This document shows, piece by piece, positions 9,147-17,734 of a stretch of DNA of 64,000 nucleotides. Made by a program: the position numbers and the translations under genes. The number at the start of each line of letters is the position of its first letter. Position 1 is the first letter of the stretch. The DNA is taken from positions 287,456 to 351,455 of the forward strand of contig CBDATU010000007.1 in the NCBI GenBank assembly GCA_965199865.1, written 5' to 3'. Origin of the DNA: JAPOUP01 sp965199865. Its GTDB lineage: Bacteria; Pseudomonadota; Alphaproteobacteria; Rhodobacterales; Rhodobacteraceae. The notes under the pieces were generated by a model. The model saw only the letters and a program-made list of their open reading frames with translations, was not told the DNA's origin and did not search any database.

Positions 9147-10208
9147 TCAGACCGGACCCGTGCCGGAGCCATCGGGCCTGAGCTTCAGCGGTGCGGGCCG
9201 AGATTCAGTCTCCGCAACCAGAGCCTCCATTCCAGTCGCGAATTCGGCGCAGCTCCGCTCTAGCTCCGCTGCGGCCGCGTCCATCCGCGTCACCACCGCC
9301 ACCTGCTCCCGGTCCCGGAAGAAGGAATCTCCGCGGCCGGAAACGGTTTCCCAATCGGCTCTAAGCATGCGCCGACCCAATTCCTGCGCAACCACGACCA
9401 ACACACGGGCATTCCGGGCCAGCGCCGTCTCGTGCAGCGCTTCGGCCAATTCCCCATGCCAGAGAGGAAGAATGTCCTGCAGCCGCCTCACCGCCCGGGC
9501 GCCACTCCCGCGATCCGGAACCGGAATCCCTCCGTAGGTGTTGGTATGGTCGCGCCTGGTAACACCGTCAAGGGCGCGCAGCCGCGCAGCCATGGTGGAG
9601 TCGCCACGCTCGGCCTCCAGCTGGCCAGCCAGTTCCGCCACGTCGCGGATCCTCTTCGGGGTCACACCCCGGCGCACCAGCACCGCCTTGGCCAGGCGCT
9701 TGGCAGCGTCCGCGCTTTCCTGAACCAGATCCCCGTAGGCGTCGAAGGCAGTCACCCAGTCTGTTCGCGAGCGGGCCTCTGCGTGACAATCGAAAGCCTT
9801 CCGGACATGCGAAAGCGACGCATCCATGCCACGCCTCCACTCCTGGGGATCCTTTTGAGCCTCCCTTCCGGGTTCAGGGCGGTTCCACGCACCAGCAAGT
9901 AGACGGCCGTCACGGGCCACGCAGCGGTCGAGGCTGCCGACGAGGCCCGCTCGCTCCCGCAGCAGCCGCTCGCTGCGGACAACGACATTGACCTCGTTGA
10001 CCGTGTCGGCGAGACGCTCCACCGGCAACCCCTGCGGTAAGTGAATACCGTCATCGTCGACCACCAGCAGCACATCCCAATCGCTGTCGGGGCGGTGGTC
10101 ACCCCGCGCACGGCTACCGAATAACAGCGCCGCCCGAGCCTCCGGCCAGGCATCAAGGCTCTCAGCGCAGGCATTCCGGAGGGTGGCTTCGTCAAGTGGT
10201 TGGGTCAT
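9147..10208 (-). CDS. Nucleotidyltransferase (MNT-type) fused to a HEPN-like domain, copy 1
   Basis: The 353-residue protein begins with a minimal nucleotidyltransferase domain: LLFGSRARGDHRPDSDWDVL gives the GSxxxG and DxD catalytic motifs. The C-terminal two thirds are helical and resemble HEPN proteins, with ESADAAKRLAKAVLVRRG and a TRRDHTNTYGG segment where HEPN proteins place their R...H motif. In bacteria separate MNT and HEPN proteins form toxin-antitoxin pairs in which MNT adenylylates the HEPN RNase; here both lie in one chain. A second gene of the same layout lies at 14491-15510. TA function is inference. Confidence 0.7.
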   Translation of the reverse strand: MTQPLDEATLRNACAESLDAWPEARAALLFGSRARGDHRPDSDWDVLLVVDDDGIHLPQGLPVERLADTVNEVNVVVRSERLLRERAGLVGSLDRCVARDGRLLAGAWNRPEPGREAQKDPQEWRRGMDASLSHVRKAFDCHAEARSRTDWVTAFDAYGDLVQESADAAKRLAKAVLVRRGVTPKRIRDVAELAGQLEAERGDSTMAARLRALDGVTRRDHTNTYGGIPVPDRGSGARAVRRLQDILPLWHGELAEALHETALARNARVLVVVAQELGRRMLRADWETVSGRGDSFFRDREQVAVVTRMDAAAAELERSCAEFATGMEALVAETESRPAPLKLRPDGSGTGPV

Positions 10209-10678
10209 GGCTCGGATACCATCGCGGTCGCAGGTGCCTACCAGCGCACCGCCCGCCGCTTAGCGGTCTGGCGATGCCTTCCATCCTCTGAGCAAGGCAG
10301 ATGCGTGCGGTTCCGGTCATGCCCTCTTCCCCGACCGCGCAGCCAAAGCCGTCGCTCATCATGCACCTCTGCAGCCACCAGCTTCACGCCTTTGTGGAAG
10401 CAGGCCCATAAATCTCCCAGGTGCATGCTCACGCAGGCCATTCGGTCGCTCCAAAGCGGGAATGTAAGCGTTTGGCGTGGGTTGGCTACAACCGGCCATA
10501 CATGCAGCATGCAGCGAAGACCCTACAAAATCAACCGAAACCTGATTGCGCTGTCACGCATATAGCCTTCTGTCTGAGCACAATCCCAGACACCGCTGGC
10601 AGAGCGACGACCTTACCGGACAAAGACCTTCAAGCTGTGGTGCCGCAGTGCCGTCAGGCAACAGGCCCCTGAAATCCT
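10209..10678. other. Intergenic region, nothing recognised
   Basis: About 470 bases lie between the nucleotidyltransferase gene start and the oxygenase stop. Frames here are short and overlapping. It must include the promoter of the minus-strand nucleotidyltransferase gene. Confidence 0.4.
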
Positions 10679-11713
10679 CTAGGCAACCACATCTGATTGT
10701 TCGGCCGCGAGCGCGCGATCGATTCGCAGACGGAATAACCGGGCACCGGCATCAAGACCTAGATCAATATGAGGGGTCTCGCTGCGCTTCATCCCCTCAT
10801 GCACCTTTTCAAGGACAGTCCGGTCTTCCTCGAATGCCATGCTTGCGCCATTGTTCATGAATTCCGAGACCTCCCTGTTGTCGGGATCCGAGTTCCGGTG
10901 CTGGAACCAGAAATACCGTGTCCGCTCCGAATCAATCGGAGTCATGAAATTGTATGAAATATTGATAAACGTCTCGGGAACCGGCGCACTTCCGTATCCT
11001 CCCGTACCAACTGGCGTGTAGACGGACTTGTTCAGCGCGATCGACGGAAGGCGCATTTCATAGTGCTGGAGGCGGTCGCAGTTCCCATCAAAGGGCAGTA
11101 TTTTGGCGTAATAGGGTGAAGGAGGTCTATCCATGATCCACCGGGATACGATTACGCCCTGATCCGTCTTTTCGACGCTGAGAGGCTCGTCGTCCGTCCC
11201 GGCTCCGGCGAAAGATGTCACATGCACCCATGCAACATGGCTGGGATCAAGGAGGTTATCGCAGATCCATAGGTAATTGCAGTCAATGTCCATGTCCCCG
11301 CCATCGGTCATGCCCCAGCTCGAATTCTCGAAGTTCTCAATGGCAAACAGCCTGTCTGGATCCGCAAGCCCGGCATCACCCATCCATATCCAGAGAAACC
11401 GATAGCGATCGATCACCGGATAGGACTTCACTACTGCTCTCCTTGGAATGCTGTCCGGCTGGGTGGGCGCGGCGACACAGGTGCCACTGCAGTCAAACGT
11501 AAGGCCGTGATAGCCGCATTCCACCTCGTCTCCCACGAGCCGACCTTCGGAGAGAGGCAGCTTGCGATGCGGACAGGCATTCTCAAGAGCCACCGGATCT
11601 CCATTCTCTTTCCTGTAGAGCACGATTCGCTCTCCAAGAATCATCTCGGCCTTCAGCTGGCGGCCGAAATCTCGGCTCCAGCCCGCGATGTACCAGCAGT
11701 TTCTCAGGAACAT
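10679..11713 (-). CDS. Rieske non-heme iron oxygenase (VanA-like aromatic ring-hydroxylating/demethylating type)
   Basis: The protein has 344 residues from ATG at 11713. The N-terminal Rieske [2Fe-2S] motif is CPHRKLP (C47, H49) and CGYHGLTF (C66, H69). The mononuclear iron site is in DNLLDPSHVAWVH. FLRNCWYIAGWSRDF at the start and overall length match vanillate O-demethylase oxygenase relatives, which hydroxylate or O-demethylate substrates using O2 and electrons from a reductase. No FAD/ferredoxin reductase is adjacent, but a desaturase and a Rieske ferredoxin are divergently transcribed next door. A longer in-frame start (11743) is possible. Substrate unknown. Confidence 0.88.
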   Translation of the reverse strand: MFLRNCWYIAGWSRDFGRQLKAEMILGERIVLYRKENGDPVALENACPHRKLPLSEGRLVGDEVECGYHGLTFDCSGTCVAAPTQPDSIPRRAVVKSYPVIDRYRFLWIWMGDAGLADPDRLFAIENFENSSWGMTDGGDMDIDCNYLWICDNLLDPSHVAWVHVTSFAGAGTDDEPLSVEKTDQGVIVSRWIMDRPPSPYYAKILPFDGNCDRLQHYEMRLPSIALNKSVYTPVGTGGYGSAPVPETFINISYNFMTPIDSERTRYFWFQHRNSDPDNREVSEFMNNGASMAFEEDRTVLEKVHEGMKRSETPHIDLGLDAGARLFRLRIDRALAAEQSDVVA

Positions 11714-11987
11714 GAACCTTTTTTCTCCCCGTGAACGGAACAAATCGCACTATCGGCGGGTTCTCGTCCACCGTCCAGCGCCGAACCGGTCCATTCCAGT
11801 CATATTTTTGATCAGGCCAGACAAGTCACGGCGATAGCCTGCGTGTCTGGGGTTGATGAATCCCCTTGCCACCATAGAATGCGCGGGTGCCGTCGAACTC
11901 ATCGATAGCGCGGTGCAAGGTGCTCCAGCTTATCGGATCGCCAATCGGACCAAGACCGCGCCCGACTGCCGGATCAAGGAGGAATTC
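11714..11987. promoter_or_regulatory. Divergent promoter region between oxygenase and desaturase genes
   Basis: This 274-bp spacer separates two diverging transcripts. The desaturase has a strong AAGGAGGAATTC site directly before its ATG at 11988. No clear operator palindrome was found by eye. Confidence 0.45.
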
Positions 11988-12950
11988 ATGGCGAAAGCCA
12001 TCGTCACGCCCCTCACACAGGTTCTGGAAGAGGGGAAGCTGTCACGCGAAGACCTGAAGGCACTCATGCAGCGCTCGAACGGTCCCGCGTTTCGTCGGCT
12101 GGTTCTCTGGATTGCGGTTCTGGTCCTGACCTCTACCCTGATCACTCTGACGTGGGACAGCTGGCTGGTCTGGCCCGCGATGTTCCTGCACGGAATCGTG
12201 GTCGTGCATCATTTCTCCCTTCAGCACGAATGCGTTCACTATACCGTTTTCCGAACCCGCTGGATCAACGACGTGGTCGGTCAGATCTGCGGCCTGATCA
12301 TTGTCCTGCCGCATCGGTTCTTTCGTTACGAGCACTGTGATCACCATACTTACACCCAGCTTCATGGTGAGGATCCGGAATTGATCGAGATGCCGAAATC
12401 CATCTGGCAATATCTCTGGATCCTAAGCGCGGTACCGTATTGGCGATACAAGGTTTCCGAAGTGTTCCGCCACGCATTCGGCCATCTGAACGAAACGGAA
12501 CGGCGCTTCATTCCATCCGTCGAGCACAGGTCGGTTTTCCGCGACGCAAGGCTGATGCTGGCGGCTTACGGCACCCTCCTGGTGGGAATGGCGCTGTCCG
12601 GGTGGTGGGCACCGGTCTGGTACTGGTTTGTCCCGCTTGTGCTCGGTGAGCCCGTCATGCGCGTCATCCGCCTCAGCGAACATGTCGGTCGCCCGACCGT
12701 TGCCCAGATGCGCGAGAACACGCGCACCAATCTTGTGTCGGCGCCGTGGCGGTTCCTTTCCTGGAACATGAACTACCACGCCGAACACCATTATGCCCCT
12801 TCGGTGCCGTTTCACGCCCTACCGCGACTGCATGAGCAACTGAAGGACCACATATATGTTGAGAAGAACGGCTATCTCGGTGCGCATTGGGACATTCTGG
12901 GCCAGCTCCTGCGACCCAGGGACGGACAGGTTCCGGATACCGTGCGATGA
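11988..12950 (+). CDS. Membrane fatty acid desaturase / hydroxylase family protein
   Basis: The 320-residue protein has the three histidine boxes of the membrane di-iron desaturase superfamily: HECVH (residues 80-84), HCDHH (116-120) and HAEHH in NMNYHAEHHYAPSVPFHALP, with hydrophobic segments around residues 38-72, 98-108 and 200-240. These enzymes desaturate or hydroxylate acyl chains or terpenoid substrates in the membrane. The start was chosen at the ATG behind AAGGAGGAATTC; an upstream in-frame extension lacks this. Its stop overlaps the start of the Rieske ferredoxin (ATGA), so the two are co-translated and the ferredoxin is the likely electron donor. Confidence 0.9.
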   Translation: MAKAIVTPLTQVLEEGKLSREDLKALMQRSNGPAFRRLVLWIAVLVLTSTLITLTWDSWLVWPAMFLHGIVVVHHFSLQHECVHYTVFRTRWINDVVGQICGLIIVLPHRFFRYEHCDHHTYTQLHGEDPELIEMPKSIWQYLWILSAVPYWRYKVSEVFRHAFGHLNETERRFIPSVEHRSVFRDARLMLAAYGTLLVGMALSGWWAPVWYWFVPLVLGEPVMRVIRLSEHVGRPTVAQMRENTRTNLVSAPWRFLSWNMNYHAEHHYAPSVPFHALPRLHEQLKDHIYVEKNGYLGAHWDILGQLLRPRDGQVPDTVR

Positions 12951-13261
12951 CGGGAAGGCAATGGTGCGACCTGATTGCCGTTGAAGATCTGGAAAGGAAC
13001 TGGGTCACACGGGTCACGAAGGGGTCGCGGCGGTTTGCCATCTATGACACACCGAGCGGCATTCATACATCCCTTGCCATCTGCAACCATGGCGGTGCGG
13101 ATCTATGCGACGGCTATTTTGACGGCCATGTCATTGAATGCCCGCTTCATCAGGGCGCGTTTGACGTACGGGACGGAAAGCCGGTATGCCCACCGGCGAC
13201 CCGCTCAATGCGGGTATTCGAGACGCGTGTTAGAAGCGGAATGGTCCAGATCTTCATATAG
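12947..13261 (+). CDS. Rieske [2Fe-2S] ferredoxin
   Basis: The 104-residue protein has CNHGGADLCDG (C46, H48) and CPLHQGAFDV (C65, H68), the pattern of bacterial Rieske ferredoxins such as BphF/NdoA types. It overlaps the desaturase stop by four bases (ATGA), which implies translational coupling. It probably passes electrons to the desaturase and perhaps to the divergent Rieske oxygenase. The cognate reductase is not in this window. Confidence 0.92.
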   Translation: MTGRQWCDLIAVEDLERNWVTRVTKGSRRFAIYDTPSGIHTSLAICNHGGADLCDGYFDGHVIECPLHQGAFDVRDGKPVCPPATRSMRVFETRVRSGMVQIFI

Positions 13262-13673
13262 TCACTCTTGATGAGGAATATACCGAATGTCCTGAAGGAC
13301 AGACCTGCTGAAGCCACTTTCGAGGGCAATGATCGGGGACCGTTCGATCAGTGGATTCCTGGATTTACCGTTCAAGCTGAGATGCTGCCCAATTCCCGCA
13401 ATCACCTTTCGGAAATACCAAACCGTTCCTGGAGCTCACGGAATACCGCTTACGGCTTCGTTTCCCGCCGACCTGTGTGCATCTGACCTGATCAAGTGGC
13501 TGCGCTGCTTCGTGTTCCATCATGTGACCCACACCCGGATTTACCCTGACTTCCGCCAGTCGCTGGGATCATCCCCGCTCGCTACCAAATCGGCTACTAT
13601 TGTGCATCGAACTCGAAACGGAATAGCATATTGTCGAGCGACAGAATGCGATTCCAACTCAGGAAAATGTGCG
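13262..13673. other. Non-coding stretch before the DUF6642 gene
   Basis: An open frame runs from 13329 into the following gene, but codons before 13674 show no family resemblance and lack a ribosome-binding site. Base composition drops in GC toward the 3' end, marking the edge of the transferred segment. Confidence 0.45.
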
Positions 13674-14270
13674 ATGGTTAAGTTTAGAAAAGCGAATGAT
13701 TATAAAGGCATCTACTGTCTGGAGGGAACTTGGGATGGAATGAAGAGCAAGACAACTGTTGAACCTGCCTTGAGTGTGCTTGAGAAGAACAATTTTCTGC
13801 AAGTGCCTTACCTGCGCTTCCACGTCGCCACCCAGGGGGAATTTGAGTTTCACTTAGATAAATGGGTGCAACCATGTTTCAAAAACTACCCGATCCTATA
13901 TCTATCATTTCATGGCGCTAAAGGAAAAATCTATCTGGGTGACACCAAGACTGAGATCAACTTCCAAAAGCTCGGCGAGCTCCTTGAAGACAAGTGCGAG
14001 AAGCGTGTCATCCACTTTGGATCTTGCTCGACCTTAAAGGTTGGTGATAGTGTTCTCAATGACTTCCAAGCGAAGACAGGCGCACTTGCCCTTTTGGGTT
14101 ACGAAGCGAACGTTGATTGGATGTATTCATTTGCCTTCGAAGTACTTCTTCTGAGTCAAATTCAGTATAATGCGTTTTACGGAAAAAACAGCATGAAAAG
14201 CCTAGACGAACGTCTTAGCAAGATCGCCGCTAGCCTTCGAGAGACCCTGAAATTTCGCATGCATTACTGA
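13674..14270 (+). CDS. DUF6642-type caspase-fold-like protein
   Basis: The 198-residue protein starts behind AGGAAAATGTGCG. It reads IYCLEGTWDGMKSKTTVEPA near the start, then YPILYLSFHGAKGKIYLGD and RVIHFGSCSTLKVGD, then GALALLGYEANVDWMYSFAFE. This agrees with my recollection of DUF6642. The SFHG histidine and the GSCS cysteine are spaced like the His-Cys dyad of clan CD (CHAT/caspase-like) peptidases. Codon use is visibly AT-richer than every neighbour, a sign of recent transfer. Stand-alone proteins of this kind have no established role; protease activity is inference. Confidence 0.72.
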   Translation: MVKFRKANDYKGIYCLEGTWDGMKSKTTVEPALSVLEKNNFLQVPYLRFHVATQGEFEFHLDKWVQPCFKNYPILYLSFHGAKGKIYLGDTKTEINFQKLGELLEDKCEKRVIHFGSCSTLKVGDSVLNDFQAKTGALALLGYEANVDWMYSFAFEVLLLSQIQYNAFYGKNSMKSLDERLSKIAASLRETLKFRMHY

Positions 14271-14490
14271 TCATGCCAGACGTTGACAGATATGCTTGCT
14301 TAGGAAAGGCAACCGTTCGAACCATAGCATCGCATGGCAGCCGGACCGCTGGTGGACGGTGGTGACACCTATTGTGAGGAATGGGCACCCGGAACCAGGA
14401 ACCGGGCGGGAGTGCACCGCCGGCATGTGCGTCACCTATGCAGCCCAAAGGGCAGGTGACATCTCCGGCCCATTGAAATAGAATAGCCTC
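14271..14490. other. Spacer upstream of the second nucleotidyltransferase-HEPN gene
   Basis: No gene is supported. The sequence just before 14491 is AT-rich (TTGAAATAGAATAGCCTC) and could serve as a promoter, without a clear Shine-Dalgarno site. Confidence 0.4.
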
Positions 14491-15510
14491 ATGGACGGTT
14501 ACTCTATCACCGAAGCCACGCTTCGCAACGCTGCACGGCAGGCACTGCGTGATCTCGACGACGCGCTGGCGGTGCTGCTGTTCGGCTCGCGGGCATACGG
14601 TACCGCCCGCCCTGACAGCGACTGGGACGTCGCCATGATCACGCATGAAGCTGAACGCATCCGTCCGCCGGATGCGTTCAGCCACCTACAAGCGGAGATC
14701 AACATTGTGACCATGCCGCTCGCAAGGCTACGGAAGAAGCGCAACGATGCTGGAAGTCTGGCCGTCAGCATCGCCCGCGACGGAAAACTGCTTGCGGGTC
14801 ATATCCCATATCTTGGCCACCTGGAGCAGAAACCGCGTATGAAACCGGAAGAACTGACTGATGGCGCCCACGGCATCTTGAGAATCATCATAGTGCTGGG
14901 CCGAGAAGCCGCGGCCACGGCTGATCCTACTGCGCCTGAATTTGAAGTGGCCGGGTTCGGCCGGACCCTTGTCAGGGAATCTACCGATGCGGTGGAACTC
15001 TTCGCCAAGCTGGCGATGCAGCGGCGGATCGGGCATTACCCCTACAGTCATGATCTCAATGCGCTTGCCAGCACGCTGGAGGGCCGTGACACGGAGCGGC
15101 GTTGGGGAAACCTTGTGACGCTGCTGCGCAACCTCAATGGGGATACCCGCGGCCATCATCTGGCCATGTATGCCGAAACTCAGGTCTCCGCAGCGGACGT
15201 GGACCATGCAGCAGGCCGGTTCACCCTGCTGCTCCCGGCGCTGGTGGATGAATTCAGGGACGCCGCCCTCACGCCGACCCTTGCCGAGGCTGCAAACTCG
15301 GTGCTGGCCGATCTGCATGGCGGATGCCAGAGAGTGCTCCAGGGATTCCCGGAAACCTTGGAACCGGTGCCTGAAGATTTCGGGGATATCGCTGCGGCAG
15401 CCCATGAGGCACTGCCTGACATGCGCCGTGCGTTCAATGAAATCGTCAACCCGCCCTCAATGACACCGAAACAGGCTCCGGGAGATCCGACTGAGCCTGA
15501 AACCCGATGA
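14491..15510 (+). CDS. Nucleotidyltransferase (MNT-type) fused to a HEPN-like domain, copy 2
   Basis: The 339-residue protein has the same plan as the gene at 9147-10208. It has TEATLRNAARQAL, then LLFGSRAYGTARPDSDWDVA as nucleotidyltransferase core, a helical region with ESTDAVELFAKLAMQRR, YPYSHDLNALASTL (HDL motif common in HEPN proteins) and TRGHHLAMYAE. Identity to copy 1 is clear in the N-terminal domain and weak in the rest, so the two are diverged paralogues rather than a recent duplication. Likely role, as inference: a self-contained toxin-antitoxin-like or RNA-modifying module. Confidence 0.7.
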   Translation: MDGYSITEATLRNAARQALRDLDDALAVLLFGSRAYGTARPDSDWDVAMITHEAERIRPPDAFSHLQAEINIVTMPLARLRKKRNDAGSLAVSIARDGKLLAGHIPYLGHLEQKPRMKPEELTDGAHGILRIIIVLGREAAATADPTAPEFEVAGFGRTLVRESTDAVELFAKLAMQRRIGHYPYSHDLNALASTLEGRDTERRWGNLVTLLRNLNGDTRGHHLAMYAETQVSAADVDHAAGRFTLLLPALVDEFRDAALTPTLAEAANSVLADLHGGCQRVLQGFPETLEPVPEDFGDIAAAAHEALPDMRRAFNEIVNPPSMTPKQAPGDPTEPETR

Positions 15511-15918
15511 CCTTCGTGAATCCACAACTCATGAGGGCCTAAAGGCGAGCAGGCTGCAGCGCCGAACTGGCTTACCGCTTGCGGCAGACGAACAATCTAC
15601 AGGTTGGCGCGGTCAATTCACTGCACTTAGTCGCAAGCGGAATCCCAGGCCTTGATTCCGTCGGCTTCTCCTGAAGGTATGAATGACTTCCTGTGGCCAA
15701 CCATTCGCCCACCATCCCAAAACCGGACCTACGTGCAGCCTGCCCAGGAGAGCCGGGAACCCCAGCCAGCGTCACTTCCCGGCAAGGATGCGGACGGGCG
15801 TGTTAAAACTGCGTCTGGCAACCCCGGAAGGACATCCCTCCGGCATGGATTCATGACCAGGAACCTCTGTCTCGACTTCGGCAGGCTCCACACCTGCTCC
15901 CACGCGGCGGAACGCGTC
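15511..15918. other. Intergenic region between converging genes
   Basis: About 400 bases lie between the plus-strand nucleotidyltransferase gene and the minus-strand ABC operon end. Open frames on both strands show no family similarity. A terminator is expected here, but I could not point to a clear one. Confidence 0.4.
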
Positions 15919-16800
15919 TCAGGTGCGGTCCGAAGGTTTCTCAAGGCGGCTGAAGAGTCTCGAAAGACTGAAACAGAGGACAAAATAGAACGCCGCCGTC
16001 GTGATCCACGCCTCGAAAATCATGCGCGACGAAGCCACCAGCTCAACCGTCTTGTAGGTAAGTTCCTGAACCGAAATCAGGGATATGATCGAACTATCCT
16101 TGATCAGCGAAATGAACTGGTTGGCAAGCGGAGGAACCACCTTCTTCATCGCCTGCGGAAGAACCACATAGCGCAGTTCCTGAAAGCCGCTCATGCCAAT
16201 GGACCGCGCCGCCTCGCGCTGCCCCCGCGGAATCGACTGCAGCCCGGCACGCACGATCTCTCCCACAAACGCGCTCTCAAACAGGGCCAGGACGATCACC
16301 CCGGACACCAGCGATGGGAATCGCCGCATGTCGCCGAAAAACAGCTCCCAGACCGCGTTTCCCTCCTGACGCGCCACGGACCGCGACCAGCGGGCCAGAT
16401 CCAGCGCATCAATGAGCTGCTGTGAAAGAAAGAAAAAGAATATGAACACCACGACAACCGGAGGAATGTTGCGCAGGCATTCGAGATAGGTACGCGCCAG
16501 CATGCGCACCGCAAGATTCGACGAACATCGGGCAATGCCGAGGACGGTACCGAGGACCACCGCCAGAACGCTGGCATAGATGCTGATCCGCACGGTCGCG
16601 GCCAGCCCCTGAAGAAGCAGGTTGGCGAAATATTCCTCACGACCCGTGTGATAGCCAATGATGTAGCTGGGAATCACCTCCCAGCGCCATTTGTAGTTCA
16701 GCTTCCCCTCGATGGCGAAAAAGACATAGCCAAAAAAGACCGCCAGAGCGACCAGAATGACATAGTCAGGCCACCTCAGTCTCTTGATGAATGTCCGCAT
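15919..16800 (-). CDS. Polar amino acid ABC transporter permease (HisM/GltK type), second permease
   Basis: The 293-residue membrane protein has a HisM-family region with LRNIPPVVVVFIFFFF and the EAA loop EIVRAGLQSIPRGQREAARSIGMS that contacts the ATPase. It has an extra N-terminal segment and about seven hydrophobic stretches, similar to AapQ/AapM-like subunits. It is the last gene of a minus-strand operon ATPase, permease, binding protein, permease, separated from the binding-protein gene by a strong hairpin (16816-16851). Import of a polar or acidic amino acid is likely. Confidence 0.9.
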   Translation of the reverse strand: MRTFIKRLRWPDYVILVALAVFFGYVFFAIEGKLNYKWRWEVIPSYIIGYHTGREEYFANLLLQGLAATVRISIYASVLAVVLGTVLGIARCSSNLAVRMLARTYLECLRNIPPVVVVFIFFFFLSQQLIDALDLARWSRSVARQEGNAVWELFFGDMRRFPSLVSGVIVLALFESAFVGEIVRAGLQSIPRGQREAARSIGMSGFQELRYVVLPQAMKKVVPPLANQFISLIKDSSIISLISVQELTYKTVELVASSRMIFEAWITTAAFYFVLCFSLSRLFSRLEKPSDRT

Positions 16801-16815
16801 CCCGCTATCGGTGCC

Positions 16816-16851
16816 GGTCGGTGCCCGGGATCAAAAACCCGGGCACCGACC
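16816..16851 (-). promoter_or_regulatory. Intercistronic hairpin between binding-protein and permease genes
   Basis: A perfect 14-bp inverted repeat, arm GGTCGGTGCCCGGG, encloses an 8-base loop (TTTTTGAT on the transcribed strand). It sits 8 bases after the binding-protein stop and 15 bases before the next ATG. Such hairpins after periplasmic binding-protein genes usually stabilise the upstream mRNA and lower downstream expression. There is no U-run after the stem on the transcribed strand, so it is not a classical terminator. Confidence 0.8.
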
Positions 16852-16859
16852 CGCTTCCC

Positions 16860-17693
16860 TTACTGAGCGACCTGGTCGGCCCAGTCCTCGGTCTTGAACC
16901 AGTAGTCGTGGCGTTCCTGCAGCCAGCCGCTGCGCCACTGCTGTGCGATCCAGTTGTTGAAGAAGTTGAGCGCGTCCGGATCACCCTTGCGCAGCGCGAA
17001 CGCCTCGCCACTCTGTGCGAACAGTTCGCCTTCGAACACGTACAGCGTCTCCGGATGGCGGGCCGCCTCACGGTTCGGCGTCGGCTGCGACGCCATCGTC
17101 GCATGCGCCTGTCCGTTCAGGACTTCCTGCGACGAGGCGCCATCCTCATCAAAGAGCAGCAGCTGCGCTTCTGGAAATGTCTCCTGGATGACAACCGCCG
17201 GAGTGGCGCCACGCCGGGCCGCAAAGGTAACGTCCGGTGAGTTGAAGTCCTCCAGCGAAAATCCACCAGCCAGCTCCGTGTTGGCCATGATCGCAAGCCC
17301 CGAATAGGCATAGGGATCCGTGAAATTGACCGTCAGGTTCCGCTGCGCGGTGATGGACATTCCCGAAATGATCACATCGAAGTTTCCCGAAACGAGCGCT
17401 GGAATGATGCCGTCCCACGCGGTCGGCACGAACTCCACTTCGACTCCCATGTCCTCGGCCAGCTGCCGCCCGACATCAAGCTCGAATCCGATCAGCTCGC
17501 CGTTCCGGTCCCGCATCGACCAGGGCACGAATAGCGACAGCCCGATACGGATCACGCCATCACGCTTGATCTGTTCGATCACGCTTTCCGAACTCAGCGC
17601 CTGGGTGGCCTGCTGCGCCGCGGCAGGAAGCGCGATGCCCAGGGAAACGGCAGCGGCAAGCGCGGCACCCAGCATTCTACGTGTAAGTCTCAT
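16860..17693 (-). CDS. Polar amino acid ABC transporter substrate-binding protein
   Basis: The 277-residue protein starts at ATG 17693, seven bases after AGGAG; ATG 17696 directly upstream is an alternative. A signal peptide (LTRRMLGAALAAAVSLGIAL...AAAQQ) is followed by the SBP_bac_3 fold: GVIRIGLSLFVPWSMRDRNG, GFELDVGRQLAEDMG, VEFVPTAWDGIIPALVSGNFD and ISGMSITAQR. These residues form the amino-acid pocket of cluster 3 binding proteins. It sits between two permease genes in the operon. Confidence 0.92.
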   Translation of the reverse strand: MRLTRRMLGAALAAAVSLGIALPAAAQQATQALSSESVIEQIKRDGVIRIGLSLFVPWSMRDRNGELIGFELDVGRQLAEDMGVEVEFVPTAWDGIIPALVSGNFDVIISGMSITAQRNLTVNFTDPYAYSGLAIMANTELAGGFSLEDFNSPDVTFAARRGATPAVVIQETFPEAQLLLFDEDGASSQEVLNGQAHATMASQPTPNREAARHPETLYVFEGELFAQSGEAFALRKGDPDALNFFNNWIAQQWRSGWLQERHDYWFKTEDWADQVAQ

Positions 17694-17734
17694 CATCTTT
17701 CTCCTTTGTTTGGGATGATTGTTCCAATGACAGA

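Noticed and set aside
13329..13673. N-terminal extension of the DUF6642 gene
   Set aside because: The extension has no family similarity or ribosome site, while ATG 13674 has AGGA upstream and matches the family start.
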